Under the pieces are notes generated by a model that saw only the letters and a list, made by a program, of their open reading frames with translations, had not been told where the DNA came from and ran no database searches. Both the position numbers and the translations under genes were made by a program. Shown here one piece after another: positions 32,861-42,952 of a stretch of DNA of 64,000 nucleotides (position 1 is its first letter; each line of letters begins with the position of its first letter). Where the stretch lies: contig NC_073312.1 of the NCBI RefSeq assembly GCF_027595985.1, forward strand, positions 8,828,183 to 8,892,182, read 5' to 3'. The DNA is from Sorex araneus. Its lineage: Eukaryota; Chordata; Mammalia; Eulipotyphla; Soricidae.

Positions 32861-33845
32861 GGGAGGTAAGAAAGATATTATATTTGGCCTCCAGTGTTAA
32901 ACATTCAAATATTAATCCTCACATGACCTTTAGCTGTTATTGTATCAGAGTTATATTTAGTATCAGTGCTGTTTCCCTGACTGATTCCTCTAGTTAGGAG
33001 TTCTGATGAACCACCTCCAAACTATTTTCCTACTGGTGTTATCTCAGTTTCTTTGCTTAAGATATTTCCAAGCACAGAAGGGCCTCTGGTCTTGGACACA
33101 TAGCTGTCTGTGAATGTGATGTGGTGAGAAAAATGACTGGAGTAGGCAGGTGCATGATGTATTTTATTTGGAGTTTAAAAAAAAGTCACCTTCTTCAGAT
33201 GGAGTCCCGGCGACACTGAGCTTCTACTAACGTGGCTCTGGTATGTGGGACTGGGACCATTTCTCCAAACCACGTGGCTCCTAATGTGGCCACTCGACCT
33301 TTCCTGATAAACAAAAAGCTGCTCAGGAATGGCTCTGCCACCCCTGAGTGCCATTATCCTAGAGGCAGAGAAACCAGTCTCGGCTGCTGGTAGATATACT
33401 CATGGACTGTGAACTAAGCTATGGCCCTGTGCAGCCCCGGGAGGGGAAGGGTTTTTGTCCCTCCGCCTTTTCCCTTTTGCAGCAGCATGGCAACCACCAC
33501 CTTTCAGAGCCAATTGGACAGAGAGGTAGGAGCTTGCAGTGATGGGCCACACGGGGAATCTCGTGATGGTGGGGCTGGGTGGGGGGTGTGCAGAACCAGC
33601 CCTGCTCCCCGCCCAAATGAGACCCCGAGTGGCTGCCCACGAATAGCTCCACTGCTCCTGAACAGCCATGATCCCAGAGGCACACGACCCAATCTCGGAA
33701 TGCAGCAGCTGCTGACAGAAATACCTCTGGGCTTAATTACTAAAATACCAGAATCCCAAAACTGGGCTTTCGCCACCGTGCAACATCATATGCTCTTTGT
33801 TATCAACAATAGAAAACATATGATCTAATGATGCCATTTTGACAG
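32861..33845. other. single-copy stretch, no gene recognised
   Basis: Frames of 88-135 codons near 33420-33830 overlap on both strands and carry no domain. Confidence 0.45.
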
Positions 33846-33849
33846 GTCT

Positions 33850-34095
33850 GATTGTTGGGGGGAGGGGGGACTCCAAATAATAATAGTAGGTTTCTGTCAA
33901 AAATTGAATGTAATCAAAGTAAAGAGAGAGTAAAGTGAAAATCATCTGCCACACAGGCAGGGGGGAATGGGATGGGGGGTATGCTGGGGTTCTTGGTGGT
34001 GGAACGTGCACTGGTGAAGGGATGGGTGTTTGATCATTGTATGACTGAGACTTGATCCTGAAAGCCCTGTAACTGTTCTCACAGTGACTCAATAA

Positions 34096-34131
<36 letters not shown>

Positions 34132-34139
34132 CAGAGAGA
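33850..34139 (+). mobile_element. L1 3' end, sense, with (GA)n tail
   Basis: GCAGGGGGGAATGGGATGGG, GTGCACTGGTGAAGGGATGG, GTGACTCAATAAGAG, then about 45 bp of GAGAGAAAGA that probably replaced the A tail. Confidence 0.9.
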
Positions 34140-34804
34140 AACTAGAATAGTAAAAAAAACAACAAAAAAGTCATATTTGCTTCAGCTAATTGATTGTAAG
34201 CGAGGGAGCATGAATTTAAGAAAGATACAGCTGCAGAAAAGTGTTTTGTTCCCATGTTGGCTATTGCATGAATGAATCCCTTGAATGAGTGAACTGCGGG
34301 TCAAGTCCAAGAGCTTTTCAGGGAACAGCCGAGAGGCCCTTGTGGAGAGGGGAGGGGAGGAGCAAGCTCCCAAGGGCAAGGCTACAGAGCTGCCTCCCCA
34401 CACCTGGGTCCTGATTCATTTGCATCAAGACTAAGGATTTTAAGGTTTGCACGCGTTGGTTACTTCTGTTATCCTTGTGGAAATCCTTCCATGCCTAATA
34501 TACATAAGACGTTCTCCTACGAGGAGAACTTGGGGATGTTCATAGAAAGGAGAAGACAGATCCGCTACTGTCCAGGTCCGTGACCGTGTGCAGGGAGAGT
34601 CCAGCAGAGAAGGCAGAGGTCACTCGCCTGCCCCAGTACAACAGAGCAGGCGGGGCTGGGCGGTGGCATCTTGCGCGATGCTGCATTTCCAGGCCCACAG
34701 AGGTGCGACCCTCGGCGGGCTCACGGACACCGCACTGGCCTGCCAAGCCCGAGACCCAGCCCAGGAAGCCGGAGGCCAGGCCCATCTCTGAGCCAGGCCA
34801 AGAC
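34140..34804. other. single-copy stretch, no gene recognised
   Basis: GC content rises toward PRLHR. No exon recognised. Confidence 0.4.
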
Positions 34805-34932
34805 CCTTGGGTCAGAAACTGGGGACATTGGTGGAGGGAAGAGGACACCGGGAAGGAATTGGTGTTGGAACACTGTATGCCTGCAACCCCATCGTGAAAA
34901 CCTTTGTAATTCACTGTGACTTTTTAAAAGAA
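34805..34932 (+). mobile_element. old L1 3' end, sense, upstream of PRLHR
   Basis: GACATTGGTGGAGGGAAGAG, GGTGTTGGAACACTGTATGCC, CGTGAAAACCTTTGTAATTC, CACTGTGAC. Diverged. Confidence 0.75.
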
Positions 34933-35429
34933 AAGGCACCCCCACCCCTCCAAAGAAGACCTGGGGGAGGGGGACAGAATCCCCCGCTTGCAAAGCAAAT
35001 GGGCTCCGCTGAGCCACACCCCCCACTTTGGGCTGGGCCACCCCGCCCCTGGCCCAGAGCCGTGGCAGCCTGGGAGAGGTGCCCGGGGGTTAGGGGCGCG
35101 CAGAAGGGCTGCAGCGAGTCTCGCATTCGCGTTTTAAGCTTTTGCTGGGACCCGTCCCCTCCCCCAGGCGCCTCTGTCGCCCCGAGCCAGAAGCCGGGTC
35201 CTCAAGCCCCAGCCCGCCTTCTCTGCGGCTGCTTCCCTCTGGTCCTGGGCAGAGCCCGGCGCTCGCGCTCGCTCCCCGCGACTTTTCCCGGGCTCTGCCA
35301 GTCCCCGCAGTCGGGGCAGCCTCGCCCCTTCTCTCCCGCCCTCCCGCCTCCTCCCGTCTGGGGTTTGCTCGGCTCCGAGCGGGTGGTGCGCGCTCCGCCC
35401 TCCTCTTCCATACAAGGGGCGCGCGGGAC

Positions 35430-35568
35430 CGCGGGGCGGGGCGGAGGGGAGGCGCCTTGGGTCCTTTGCAAAAGCCGCGACCCCCGCGGCCAGCCCCGAA
35501 TCCGTGCAGCCGGCGCCGTCGCGCGTGGAGGGACCCTGGCCCCGCTGCCCGGGCTGTCACCCCGCCAG
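35430..35568 (+). promoter_or_regulatory. PRLHR: candidate PRLHR promoter and non-coding exon 1
   Basis: GC boxes (GGGGCGGGGCGGAGGGG at about 35434) precede a GC-rich stretch ending in a good splice-donor match, CCGCCAG|GTAGGAG, with the exon ending at 35568. It pairs with an acceptor just before the ATG at 36159. No TATA box is evident. Exon status and start site are inferred. Confidence 0.4.
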
Positions 35569-35744
35569 GTAGGAGCTCGCTCTTGGGCCTGACCTCCACC
35601 TGGAGCAGGAGGCGCTGAAACAACCCGTGCACGTCTCACCGTGCGTGTGTGCGTGTGTGTGTGCGTGTGCGTGTGTGTCTAGCATTTTTTCATGTTGTTA
35701 TTATTTTTTTTTTTGGCCAGCGATTTCTACTTAGCGCATTCATT

Positions 35745-35985
35745 GCTAGTTGGCATTTATTATTCCCAGTGCTAGTTATTTATTCATTGCTAATTATCCA
35801 TTGCTGGTTGTTTTAAAAATTATTCCCCAAGCTCTTTATCCACGGCTAGTTGTTATTGATTAGATCTATGCTCGCTGTTATTCTACGCTACGCTAGTTGT
35901 TGCACCCACATGCCAGTTGTTTATTTAGCCCTCGCGAGTTGTTATTTATTGGATCCAGCGCTCCCTACCCTTTGAGGTTAGTTGT
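35745..35985 (+). repeat. degenerate GCTAGTTG array
   Basis: GCTAGTTG or a one-base variant begins at 35745, 35771, 35789, 35803, 35845, 35892, 35912, 35934 and 35977, mostly followed by T/A-rich TTATTTATT. Spacing is irregular (14-47 bp). I do not recognise the array. Confidence 0.7.
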
Positions 35986-36031
35986 TTCAAAGGGGATGTT
36001 GGGCTGATCGGGGTGGCTGGTGTAGAAGGCG

Positions 36032-36033
<2 letters not shown>

Positions 36034-36086
<53 letters not shown>
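36034..36086. repeat. (TG)n microsatellite near PRLHR start
   Basis: About 26 uninterrupted TG units ending some 65 bp before the candidate splice acceptor. Confidence 0.97.
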
Positions 36087-36088
<2 letters not shown>

Positions 36089-36158
36089 TGCGCGCGCGGG
36101 GACGGGGGTGGGGGGCGAGCAGGACAGTGACGGGCTGCTTCTCTTCGGACAGGTGGCC

Positions 36159-37274
36159 ATGGCGGCGTCCCTGCCCACCCGCCGCCCGGCGGTGTCCACC
36201 TTCCTCGCCGGGCTGCCGTCCGTGGCCGCGGCTCCCGCCAACCAGAGCGCAGAGCCCGCGCCGGGCAACGAGTCCACGGCGGGCCCCAGCGCCGCGGCCG
36301 TCACGCCCTTCCAGAGCCTGCAGCTGGTGCACCAGCTCAAGGGGCTGATCGTGCTGCTCTACAGCGTCGTGGTGGTCGTGGGGCTGGTGGGCAATTGCCT
36401 GCTGGTGTTCGTGATCGCGCGGGTGCGGCGGCTGCACAGCGTCACCAACTTCCTCATCGGCAACCTGGCGCTGTCCGACGTGCTCATGTGCGCCGCGTGC
36501 GTGCCGCTCACGCTGGCCTACGCCTTCGAGCCGCGCGGCTGGGTGTTCGGCGGCGGCCTGTGCCACCTGGTCTTCTTCCTGCAGCCCGTGACGGTGTACG
36601 TGTCGGTGTTCACGCTCACCACCATCGCCGTGGACCGCTACGTCGTGCTGGTGCACCCGCTGCGCCGCCGCATGTCGCTGCGCCTGAGCGCCTGCGCCGT
36701 GCTGGGCATCTGGGCGCTGTCCGCGGTGCTGGCGCTGCCCGCCGCCCTGCACACCTACCACGTGGAGCTGCGGCCGCACGGCGTGCGCCTCTGCGAGGAG
36801 TTCTGGGGCGCCCAGGAGCGCCAGCGGCAGCTCTACGCCTGGGCGCTGCTGCTGGTCACCTACCTGCTGCCCCTGCTGGTCATCCTCCTGTCGTACGCGC
36901 GCGTGTCGGTGAAGCTGCGCAACCGCGTGGTGCCGGGCTGCGTGACCCAGAGCCAGGCCGACTGGCACCGCGCGCGCCGCCGCCGCACCTTCTGCCTGCT
37001 GCTGCTCGTCGTGGTGGTGTTCGCCCTCTGCTGGCTGCCCCTGCACGTCTTCAACCTGCTGCGCGACCTGGACCCGCGCGCCATCGACCCCTACGCCTTC
37101 GGGCTGGTGCAGCTGCTCTGCCACTGGCTGGCCATGAGCTCCGCCTGCTACAACCCCTTCATCTACGCCTGGCTGCACGACAGCTTCCGCGAGGAGCTGC
37201 GCAAGCTCTGGCTCGCCTGGCCGCGCAAGATCGCCCCGCACGGCCAGAGCATGACCGTCAGCGTGGTCATCTGA
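36159..37274 (+). CDS. PRLHR: prolactin-releasing hormone receptor (PRLHR/GPR10), class A GPCR
   Basis: 371 residues, one uninterrupted exon. PRLHR is the cell-surface receptor for prolactin-releasing peptide (PrRP) and acts through G proteins in hypothalamus and pituitary, with roles in feeding and stress. N-glycosylation sites are N28 (NQS) and N37 (NES). Seven membrane helices lie near 62-88, 97-122, 133-160, 175-197, 225-247, 277-300 and 312-336. Class A marks: N79 in TM1, LALSD with D107 in TM2, C135-C212 disulfide pair, DRY 159-161, CWLP 291-294, NPFIY 332-336, basic RARRRR 271-276 before TM6. The C-terminal SVVI is a PDZ ligand; in other mammals this tail binds PDZ proteins. Start chosen at the ATG in GTGGCCATGG (strong Kozak context). 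The frame stays open 59 codons upstream only through the TG repeat. Length matches the human protein (370). All key residues are intact, so it should be functional. Confidence 0.98.
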   Translation: MAASLPTRRPAVSTFLAGLPSVAAAPANQSAEPAPGNESTAGPSAAAVTPFQSLQLVHQLKGLIVLLYSVVVVVGLVGNCLLVFVIARVRRLHSVTNFLIGNLALSDVLMCAACVPLTLAYAFEPRGWVFGGGLCHLVFFLQPVTVYVSVFTLTTIAVDRYVVLVHPLRRRMSLRLSACAVLGIWALSAVLALPAALHTYHVELRPHGVRLCEEFWGAQERQRQLYAWALLLVTYLLPLLVILLSYARVSVKLRNRVVPGCVTQSQADWHRARRRRTFCLLLLVVVVFALCWLPLHVFNLLRDLDPRAIDPYAFGLVQLLCHWLAMSSACYNPFIYAWLHDSFREELRKLWLAWPRKIAPHGQSMTVSVVI

Positions 37275-37848
37275 CGCCGCGGGAGCGCGGCCTCGGCTGC
37301 GGGAGCGCCAGGTCCCCTGGCCTCCAAGAAAGGCGCCCCCCCCTCCACCCCCGACCCTAAGACCCCCTTAGATGGTGGTGGCCAGCACCGGAGCTGAGTT
37401 TCCAGCGGAGCCCTCCTGTCCAGCTGCCTCCCCTCGTTCCTGTGTCTGTCACCTGTCGGGTGGGGTGTTGTGCGTGGCTTGAAGGAGGCTGGGGCATGGG
37501 GAGGCGTTATTTTCCCCTTCTGTCCCTCAGAGGCTGCTTTTTTCCCCAGGTCACAACGGCCGCGTCTGGTCTTTGCCCTTTTCTTCTTTCTCTTTGCTTA
37601 TCTCTGAGATGAAGGGACGACGTGGGTGAGCTTTGAACGAAGGCGCTGCTGCTGGTATTGCTTTGCAGTGGCCTCTTCTGAACGTCGCGGCTGAGAAACA
37701 ATACCTGATTTTTTAAAAACTGGGTTTGAGCTTGTTTGTTTCAAGAATTCTAGGAAAACACCTATTACAAACTGTCAGAGAGAGTGTCGCATTTCTGATA
37801 AGATCTTTATATATCCAGAGGATTTTAGCTTTAAATCCACTTGTCCCT
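37275..37848 (+). other. PRLHR 3' UTR region, extent unknown
   Basis: Sequence after the TGA. No AATAAA or ATTAAA before the SINE at 37850, so the poly(A) site is either non-canonical or further on. An AATAAA occurs at about 38651. Confidence 0.4.
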
Positions 37849-37849
37849 C

Positions 37850-38032
37850 TGGGTGGAGAGACAGTACAGCAGGGAGGGCGTTTGCGTTGCACTCTGCCGA
37901 CCTGGGTTCCATCTCTGGCACCCCATATGGTTCCCGAGCCTGCCAAGAGTGATTCCTAACTGCAGAGCCAGGAAGAAGACCTGAGCACTGCCAGGTGTAG
38001 TCTCTCCCCACCCCTGCCCCCTCAAAAAACAA
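37850..38032 (+). mobile_element. short SINE, sense
   Basis: GGGTGGAGAGACAGTACAGC to GCCAGGTGTAGTCTCTCC and a C/A-rich tail. Confidence 0.9.
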
Positions 38033-38053
38033 CCCTCAAAATCCCCAATACAT

Positions 38054-38224
38054 TTTTTTTTCTTTTTGGGTCACACCCAGTGATGCACAGGGGTTACTCC
38101 TGGCTCTGCACTCAGGAATTACTCGTGGTGGTGCTCAGGGGACCATATGGGATGCTGGGATTTGAACCCAGGTTGGCTGCGTGCAAGGCAAACACCCTAC
38201 TGGCTGTGCTATCCTCCAGCCCCC
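38054..38224 (-). mobile_element. short SINE, antisense, young, TSD
   Basis: TTTTTGGGTCACACCCAGTG to GTGCTATCCTCCAGCCCC. TSD TCCCCAATACAT / TCCCCAATATAT. Confidence 0.95.
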
Positions 38225-39220
38225 GTCCCCAATATATCTTCATAAACCTAGAATATAAAAGAACTTACAACCTGTCTCTGAACAGATCCTGCTATTTGCC
38301 CCTTCTCACCTTCCAACTTCTCTTGGCAAAAGGTCAGTTGAGTGAGTTGATGAAGAGGGGGAGAGGGCAACCCCCAAAGAGGTGGCTGTGTTTCCTAGGA
38401 CGGGCAGCCCCCTGGGCGATGCTTGTATCCGCACACTCTGTGTCTGCTGCTGCTCATAGGAAGATTTGGTTTTCAGACTCCTCTGGGTGAGCTGTGCACC
38501 TTCGTGGCCTCCCGCGGCCCTAACTGCCCACTCCGTTGCAAACAGCATCTGCCTTCTGCGGCAGGCACCTGCTCCGTAGTGACAGTCTTGGGAGAGGATC
38601 AGTGCAGAAAGCAAGGACCAGGAGGAGTTCACTCAGAGCCAGAAGAGAAAAATAAACGGCTGCCCACGGGGTGCAGAGCTCACACCTGTCATTCCTTCCG
38701 ATGTTCAGATCACAGACCCCAGCTGCCAGTCCTGACTCTAGCTTTTGGAGTGTTTTTGTCCGTGAGGACAAGCGCCCTGGCACCAGACTTCCAGAGCAGT
38801 GAGAAGGGTTCTTGGAAATGACACGATGTCCAGCCATCAGCATAGCCCCTGTGACATACTTGGCTTGGTGTAGGGCCTGTGGCCACCTAGCCATCCTCTG
38901 TATGATTCTCTCCCCTTCTCTTACCCTCCAAAATGGGAAAAGGAGCTCATTCACTTCAAAGTGTTTCCCTCTAAAGGGGAGGGCGTTGGGGGGCAGTTTG
39001 GGGTGATACAGAGTCAACCCTGGAATTCCCCGTGGCAGCCAACCTGAGGGCGGTGATCATTTATGGCAGGGCTGTTGGCAGCGAATCTTTAGCAGTTATA
39101 GGACAAGACAGCGCAGCCTAGGGAAGGGCAGAGAGAGGCTGGTTTGGAAGGAGGGAAAAGGCAGGTTAGCTTGGGGTGGGGGCTATTTCTGAGGTGACAG
39201 TGGCGCTTTCCACTTTAGGT
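38225..39220. other. single-copy stretch downstream of PRLHR
   Basis: No second gene recognised. Overlapping frames of 108-165 codons on both strands lack domains. Confidence 0.45.
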
Positions 39221-39343
39221 GCCCAAGAGACGAGATTAAGGCGATTGCCTCGAACAAGGCTGATGTGAGCTTGATCCCCCGCCCCCAGCACAGCCAGGAA
39301 TGCCCCCTGAGCACGGCTGGATGCGACCCAACAACCCCACCCT
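39221..39343 (+). mobile_element. short SINE, sense, diverged
   Basis: GCCCAAGAGACGAGATTAAGG, TGAGCTTGATCCCCCGCCCCC, CGGCTGGATGCGACCCAAC. Confidence 0.7.
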
Positions 39344-39589
39344 GAATAGCTTCTGCAAGCTGCATTTTCCACGTTACCCTGAACGTGGAGAGCAGAGGGC
39401 CCGTGCTCTGATCCTGTAGCTCGTCAGAGCTCTGACCTTCCCCTGCCCTCATCATAAATCAGCAGCTCTGTTGGCTTAGCAGGTTCGTGGCTAGACTTTT
39501 CTGGAACACTGTTTGGATGGGGGCATGTGGAGAGTGGAGGGAGGGCTGGAAGGCTGGGGTTGCTGCGAGGGATCTGCTTACTTGTGTGT

Positions 39590-39839
39590 GTGTGTGTGTG
39601 TGTGTTTTAAATTTATTATTGTTATTTTTTATTAGTGAATCACCGTGAGGGTACAGTTACAGATTTACATATTTCCGTGCCTGTGTCTCGGTCATACAAT
39701 GCTCGAGTACCCATCCCTCCACCAGTGCCCATTCTCCACCACCGATGATCCCAGTATTCCCCCCCCCCCATTCCATCTCCCCCACCCCACCCTGCCTCTG
39801 TGGCAGGGCATTCCCTTTTGTTCTCTCTCTCCTTTTAGG
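39590..39839 (-). mobile_element. L1 3' end, antisense, TSD
   Basis: GTGAATCACCGTGAGGGTAC, CATACAATGCTCGAGTACCC, GTGGCAGGGCATTCCCTTTTG. TSD CTGCTTACTTGTGTGT at 39574 and 39840, with a (TG)n run grown from the left copy. Confidence 0.95.
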
Positions 39840-40043
39840 CTGCTTACTTGTGTGTTTTTTATGGGAAGGTTTAAGTCATTGGTTCGTAGCTTCTAGAATC
39901 ACCTAGGAGTCTTTTTACAAAGCCAACATCATACCCAGGCCCTTTCCCCAGAGAGCATGATGGGTTTATACATTAGCATTTTCAAAGCACTTGAGATGAT
40001 TTTAACATTCATCCAAGATTAAACTCCTTAAAAATTATCCTTT

Positions 40044-40185
40044 GGGGGCCGGAGAGGTAATACAGTGTTTTGAGTGCTTGTCTTGCTCAGAGCTGACCTG
40101 GGTTCAACCCCTGGCACCCCACATGAGCACAGTGCGAGCCAGGAGTAAGTTCTGAGCACTTCTGAGTGTGACCCCACTAAAGCAT
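40044..40185 (+). mobile_element. short SINE, sense
   Basis: GGGGGCCGGAGAGGTAATACAG, GGGTTCAACCCCTGGCACC, TCTGAGTGTGACCCCAC. Confidence 0.9.
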
Positions 40186-40500
40186 TATCCTCTCATTTGC
40201 TAATGAACTTCAGAATCATCTTAATGAAGTGTTGATTGCACTTGCCAATGGCATTAAGAATGGTATTAAGAATTGGACCGGGATTCTGGCATTAAGTTGC
40301 AACGGTAAACAGGGAATACTTTGTCTTTAGATAGTACTATCCACAGAGACAAATCCTTGTTATCAGTGTATGTAAGTATTCATTGCCATTTCTGTACATA
40401 ACTCCTTTTGTAGGAGTCCAGACCTTTTCCTGTAAGTATTGTGACTCAGCTTAAATCAAATATATTATAAAGGTATACACCACGAACTCTTCTTGTTCTT
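40186..40500. other. A/T-rich single-copy stretch
   Basis: TGGTATTAAGAATTGG-type short direct repeats near 40250-40280. Nothing else seen. Confidence 0.4.
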
Positions 40501-40504
40501 GTTC

Positions 40505-40672
40505 TTCTTTCTTTTTGGCTTGGCTTTTTAGGTCACACCTGGTGATGCTCAGGGGTTGCTCTTGGCTCTACTCTCAGGAATTACTCCTGGCATTGCTTGG
40601 GGCACCGTAATGGGATGCCGAGGATCGAACCCGGGTCAGTCGCAGGCAAGGCAAATATTCTACCAGCCCTGA
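40505..40672 (-). mobile_element. short SINE, antisense
   Basis: GGTCACACCTGGTGATGCTCAG to GGATCGAACCCGGGTCAGTC and CTACCAGCCCTGACC. Confidence 0.9.
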
Positions 40673-40831
40673 CCATGGGTTATTCTAAATGTTGGTCCCT
40701 GGGGTGTTTTTTAAAAGTTGAAATATTACCTGGTTAGCTTGACTTAAGTTGGATCAACAGTAGGAAAACAAGAATGTCCCTGTTTGTTACTAGAACAGGG
40801 GTCACTGCTTTTTTTTTTAATCACAACTTAA

Positions 40832-40980
40832 ATTTTTCTTTTTGGGTATCACACCTGGCAGAAGTCTGGTCTGGTGCTCAGAGGTAACTCCTGGGTGTGT
40901 TCGGGGGCCCATGCAGTGCTAGAAATCAAGCCTTAGCCGCCTGCATGCAAAACGTGTGCACCGGTGGGCTCTCTCTCTGT
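40832..40980 (-). mobile_element. short SINE, antisense, diverged
   Basis: TTTTTGGGTATCACACCTGGC, GTAACTCCTGGGTGTGTTCG, CCTGCATGCAAAACGTGTGC. Confidence 0.75.
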
Positions 40981-41149
40981 TCAGGATTTCAAAACCATCC
41001 ATGGACTTCATGGAGAACCTAAAGAGGTCAGAGAATTATGCTGAGTTTGTAAATATCTTTGCAGATTATTCACGTGGACAAAGAGAGCAGCAACCAATTC
41101 TTAACCTGTCTGCAATCTTCACTGTAAAACAAATGGCTTTAAAATTTTT

Positions 41150-41398
41150 CCTGGGGGCACATATGCTGCCCAAGCCCATGTGCTGCTTGTGCCCATGTGG
41201 CACATGCAGTGCCCGAGCACACGTGTCGCCCGCATCTCCCCTCTTGAGATGTGTACTCTCATGTCTAGTGCTGGGATGTGTATAGGGGCTCTCTCCACCC
41301 TTGGATAAGCCCGCGTTCTCTCTTGAGTGCGTTACTCTCTCTCACACCCTCTCTCCCTCCACACCTTAAGACCCTCCAAATAAAACCTGTTTTACTTA
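41150..41398 (+). mobile_element. second copy of the LTR-like unit seen at 30105
   Basis: CATCTCCCCTCTTGAGATGT, GCTGGGATGTGTATAGGGGC, GGATAAGCCCGCGTTCTC and CCAAATAAAACCTG align in order with about 30215-30455. Ends in an A/T run. The upstream half does not align. Confidence 0.7.
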
Positions 41399-41399
41399 A

Positions 41400-42512
41400 A
41401 AAAAAATTAAAAAAATTTTTTTTTCCTTGGAAGTGAGTCTTAAAGAAACCCATAGAGAATTAGGGTAGAACGTTTTATTCAAGAGAATTTATTTTAGAGT
41501 CATAGTGAGCATTCAAATGTGTGTGCAGCCCTCTTGGTGCAAGGGCCACTGGGAACGGGGCCAGCCTGGCACTTGGCAGCCGACTTTCCCGAGGCTGCTG
41601 GGAGGGTCTGGCATCCTCTTTGCAAGCATTGTCACCGAGTCTCAGTGCTGGCAGCCAATCAATAGGTTTATCTCACTGTGGAGTGTCTCAATATGTGTTG
41701 GCAACAGTTACCTGGAAATAACAGCTCCGTGCGAGTAACGCCAAGGTGACGATTTTCCAATTGGTGTAATGCTTTTGAATTTTCTTTTTTGGTGGATTTT
41801 CAGCCCGCTCCTCTACCTGAGGTGCTGAATTCCAGGTGTATTTTCTCTGGGAGGCTCGTTGACCACCTCTGTCCAGTGGCTTGCGTTTCTGAGCTCTTTA
41901 TTGTCTTGTAGCTGCAAGGCCTGTCCCTGACCGCCAGGAGATGCAGGCCAGGATGGGACTGGATCTGGGAGTGAATCCAGGTTCTTCCCTGCATCAAGTG
42001 AGAGGTCAGAAGCATTTTTGTTCCCCACACCACCCTTGGGTGTATTTTCCTCCAAGCTATGGTGTCTTTGTTATTGAAATGCTGTGTGCCTGACTCACTC
42101 GGTGAAGCTCTTCAAAATGGGGCTGTCCCGTACATGACACCTTGTGGGTACTCAAGAAATATTAAATCAACAGTCCAGTCTCAGCTGGGGGATTAATAAG
42201 CCAAGCCAGCTGCACACAGTGTAAAGGTACAACTGCGGAAGGACGAGCATCAAAGAAAGAATAAATCACGGGAAGGAAAATGTGCTGCTTCATCTAGATT
42301 TATCCATTTCAGAGAATCCCAGCAATGAAATGTTCACTTGGGGTCTCCTCGGACCCCTCTGGCCCCAATTCCCAGACGTTTTAGCCCTGTGCTTTCCAAG
42401 GCCTCCTGAACTAAATCTAAAGGCCCATCGGAGGGCTAAGAGAATTTCATAGTTAATTTCTATTTCATCACTAAACTGGATACTTTTAATTATTTTTATT
42501 TCATTTTATTTT
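41400..42512. other. single-copy stretch, no gene recognised
   Basis: 1.1 kb with no named repeat. Frames stay below 81 codons. Confidence 0.45.
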
Positions 42513-42770
42513 GGACTGGAGCGATAGCACAGAGGGTAGGGCATTTCTCTCACACACAGCGGACCCGGGTTCGATTCCTTCATCCCTCTCAAAGAGCCCG
42601 GCAAGCTACCGAGAGTATCCCGCCCTGGAAAGAGCCGGGAAAGCTGTCCATGGTGTATTTGATATGCCAAAAACAGTAACAACAAGTCTCACAATGGAGA
42701 CATTACTGGTGCCCGCTCGAGCAAATCGACGAGCAATGGACGACAGTGCTACAACAGTGCTACAGTGCTT
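42513..42770 (+). mobile_element. RTE-tailed SINE, sense, full length
   Basis: Head GGACTGGAGCGATAGCACAG, B box GGGTTCGATTCC, body GAGAGTATCCCGCCC and GATATGCCAAAAACAGTAAC, RTE-like 3' block GGAGACATTACTGGTGCCCG, tail of GTGCTACA repeats. Confidence 0.96.
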
Positions 42771-42952
42771 TGTTTTTCTTTTTTTTTTTGGGGGGGGGAG
42801 CATACCCAGCAGTGCTCAGGGCTTACTTCTGGCTCTGGGCTCAGGGATCACTCCTGGTGGACTCAGGGGACCTTATGGGATGTCAGGATCGAACCCGAGT
42901 CTGCCACATGCAAGGCCAGCGCTCTGCCTCTGTACTATCACTCTGGCACCTG
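42771..42952 (-). mobile_element. short SINE, antisense
   Basis: Directly abuts the previous SINE. GCTTACTTCTGGCTCTGGGC to GTACTATCACTCTGGCACC. Confidence 0.9.

Larger units (their letters stand above)
35569..36152 (+). other. PRLHR: candidate PRLHR 5' intron (584 bp)
   Basis: GT at 35569 and a pyrimidine-rich acceptor CTGCTTCTCTTCGGACAG ending at 36152, six bases before the ATG. It contains a (GTGTGC)-like run at 35641-35682, the GCTAGTTG array and a (TG)n run. If real, the short 5' UTR is joined immediately before the start codon. Confidence 0.4.
35050..37350. other. CpG island spanning PRLHR 5' region and coding exon
   Basis: High density of CG dinucleotides and GC-rich motifs from about 35050 to 35640, and again across the coding exon, with an A/T-rich gap at 35690-35980. 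A CpG island at a GPCR promoter fits regulated neuroendocrine expression, but that is inference. Confidence 0.75.

Noticed and set aside
35982-36158. Upstream in-frame ATG giving a 430-residue PRLHR
   Set aside because: The extra 59 residues come mainly from the TG microsatellite (Val/Cys repeats) and cross a likely splice acceptor. The ATG at 36159 matches the family length.
35946-37241. 431-codon antisense frame across PRLHR
   Set aside because: Shadow of the GC-rich PRLHR exon: low-complexity Gln/His/Ala/Arg composition, no domain, and the sense frame is a clear GPCR.
36395-37360. 321-codon second sense frame inside PRLHR
   Set aside because: Out-of-frame Ala/Arg/Pro-rich translation of the same GC-rich exon.
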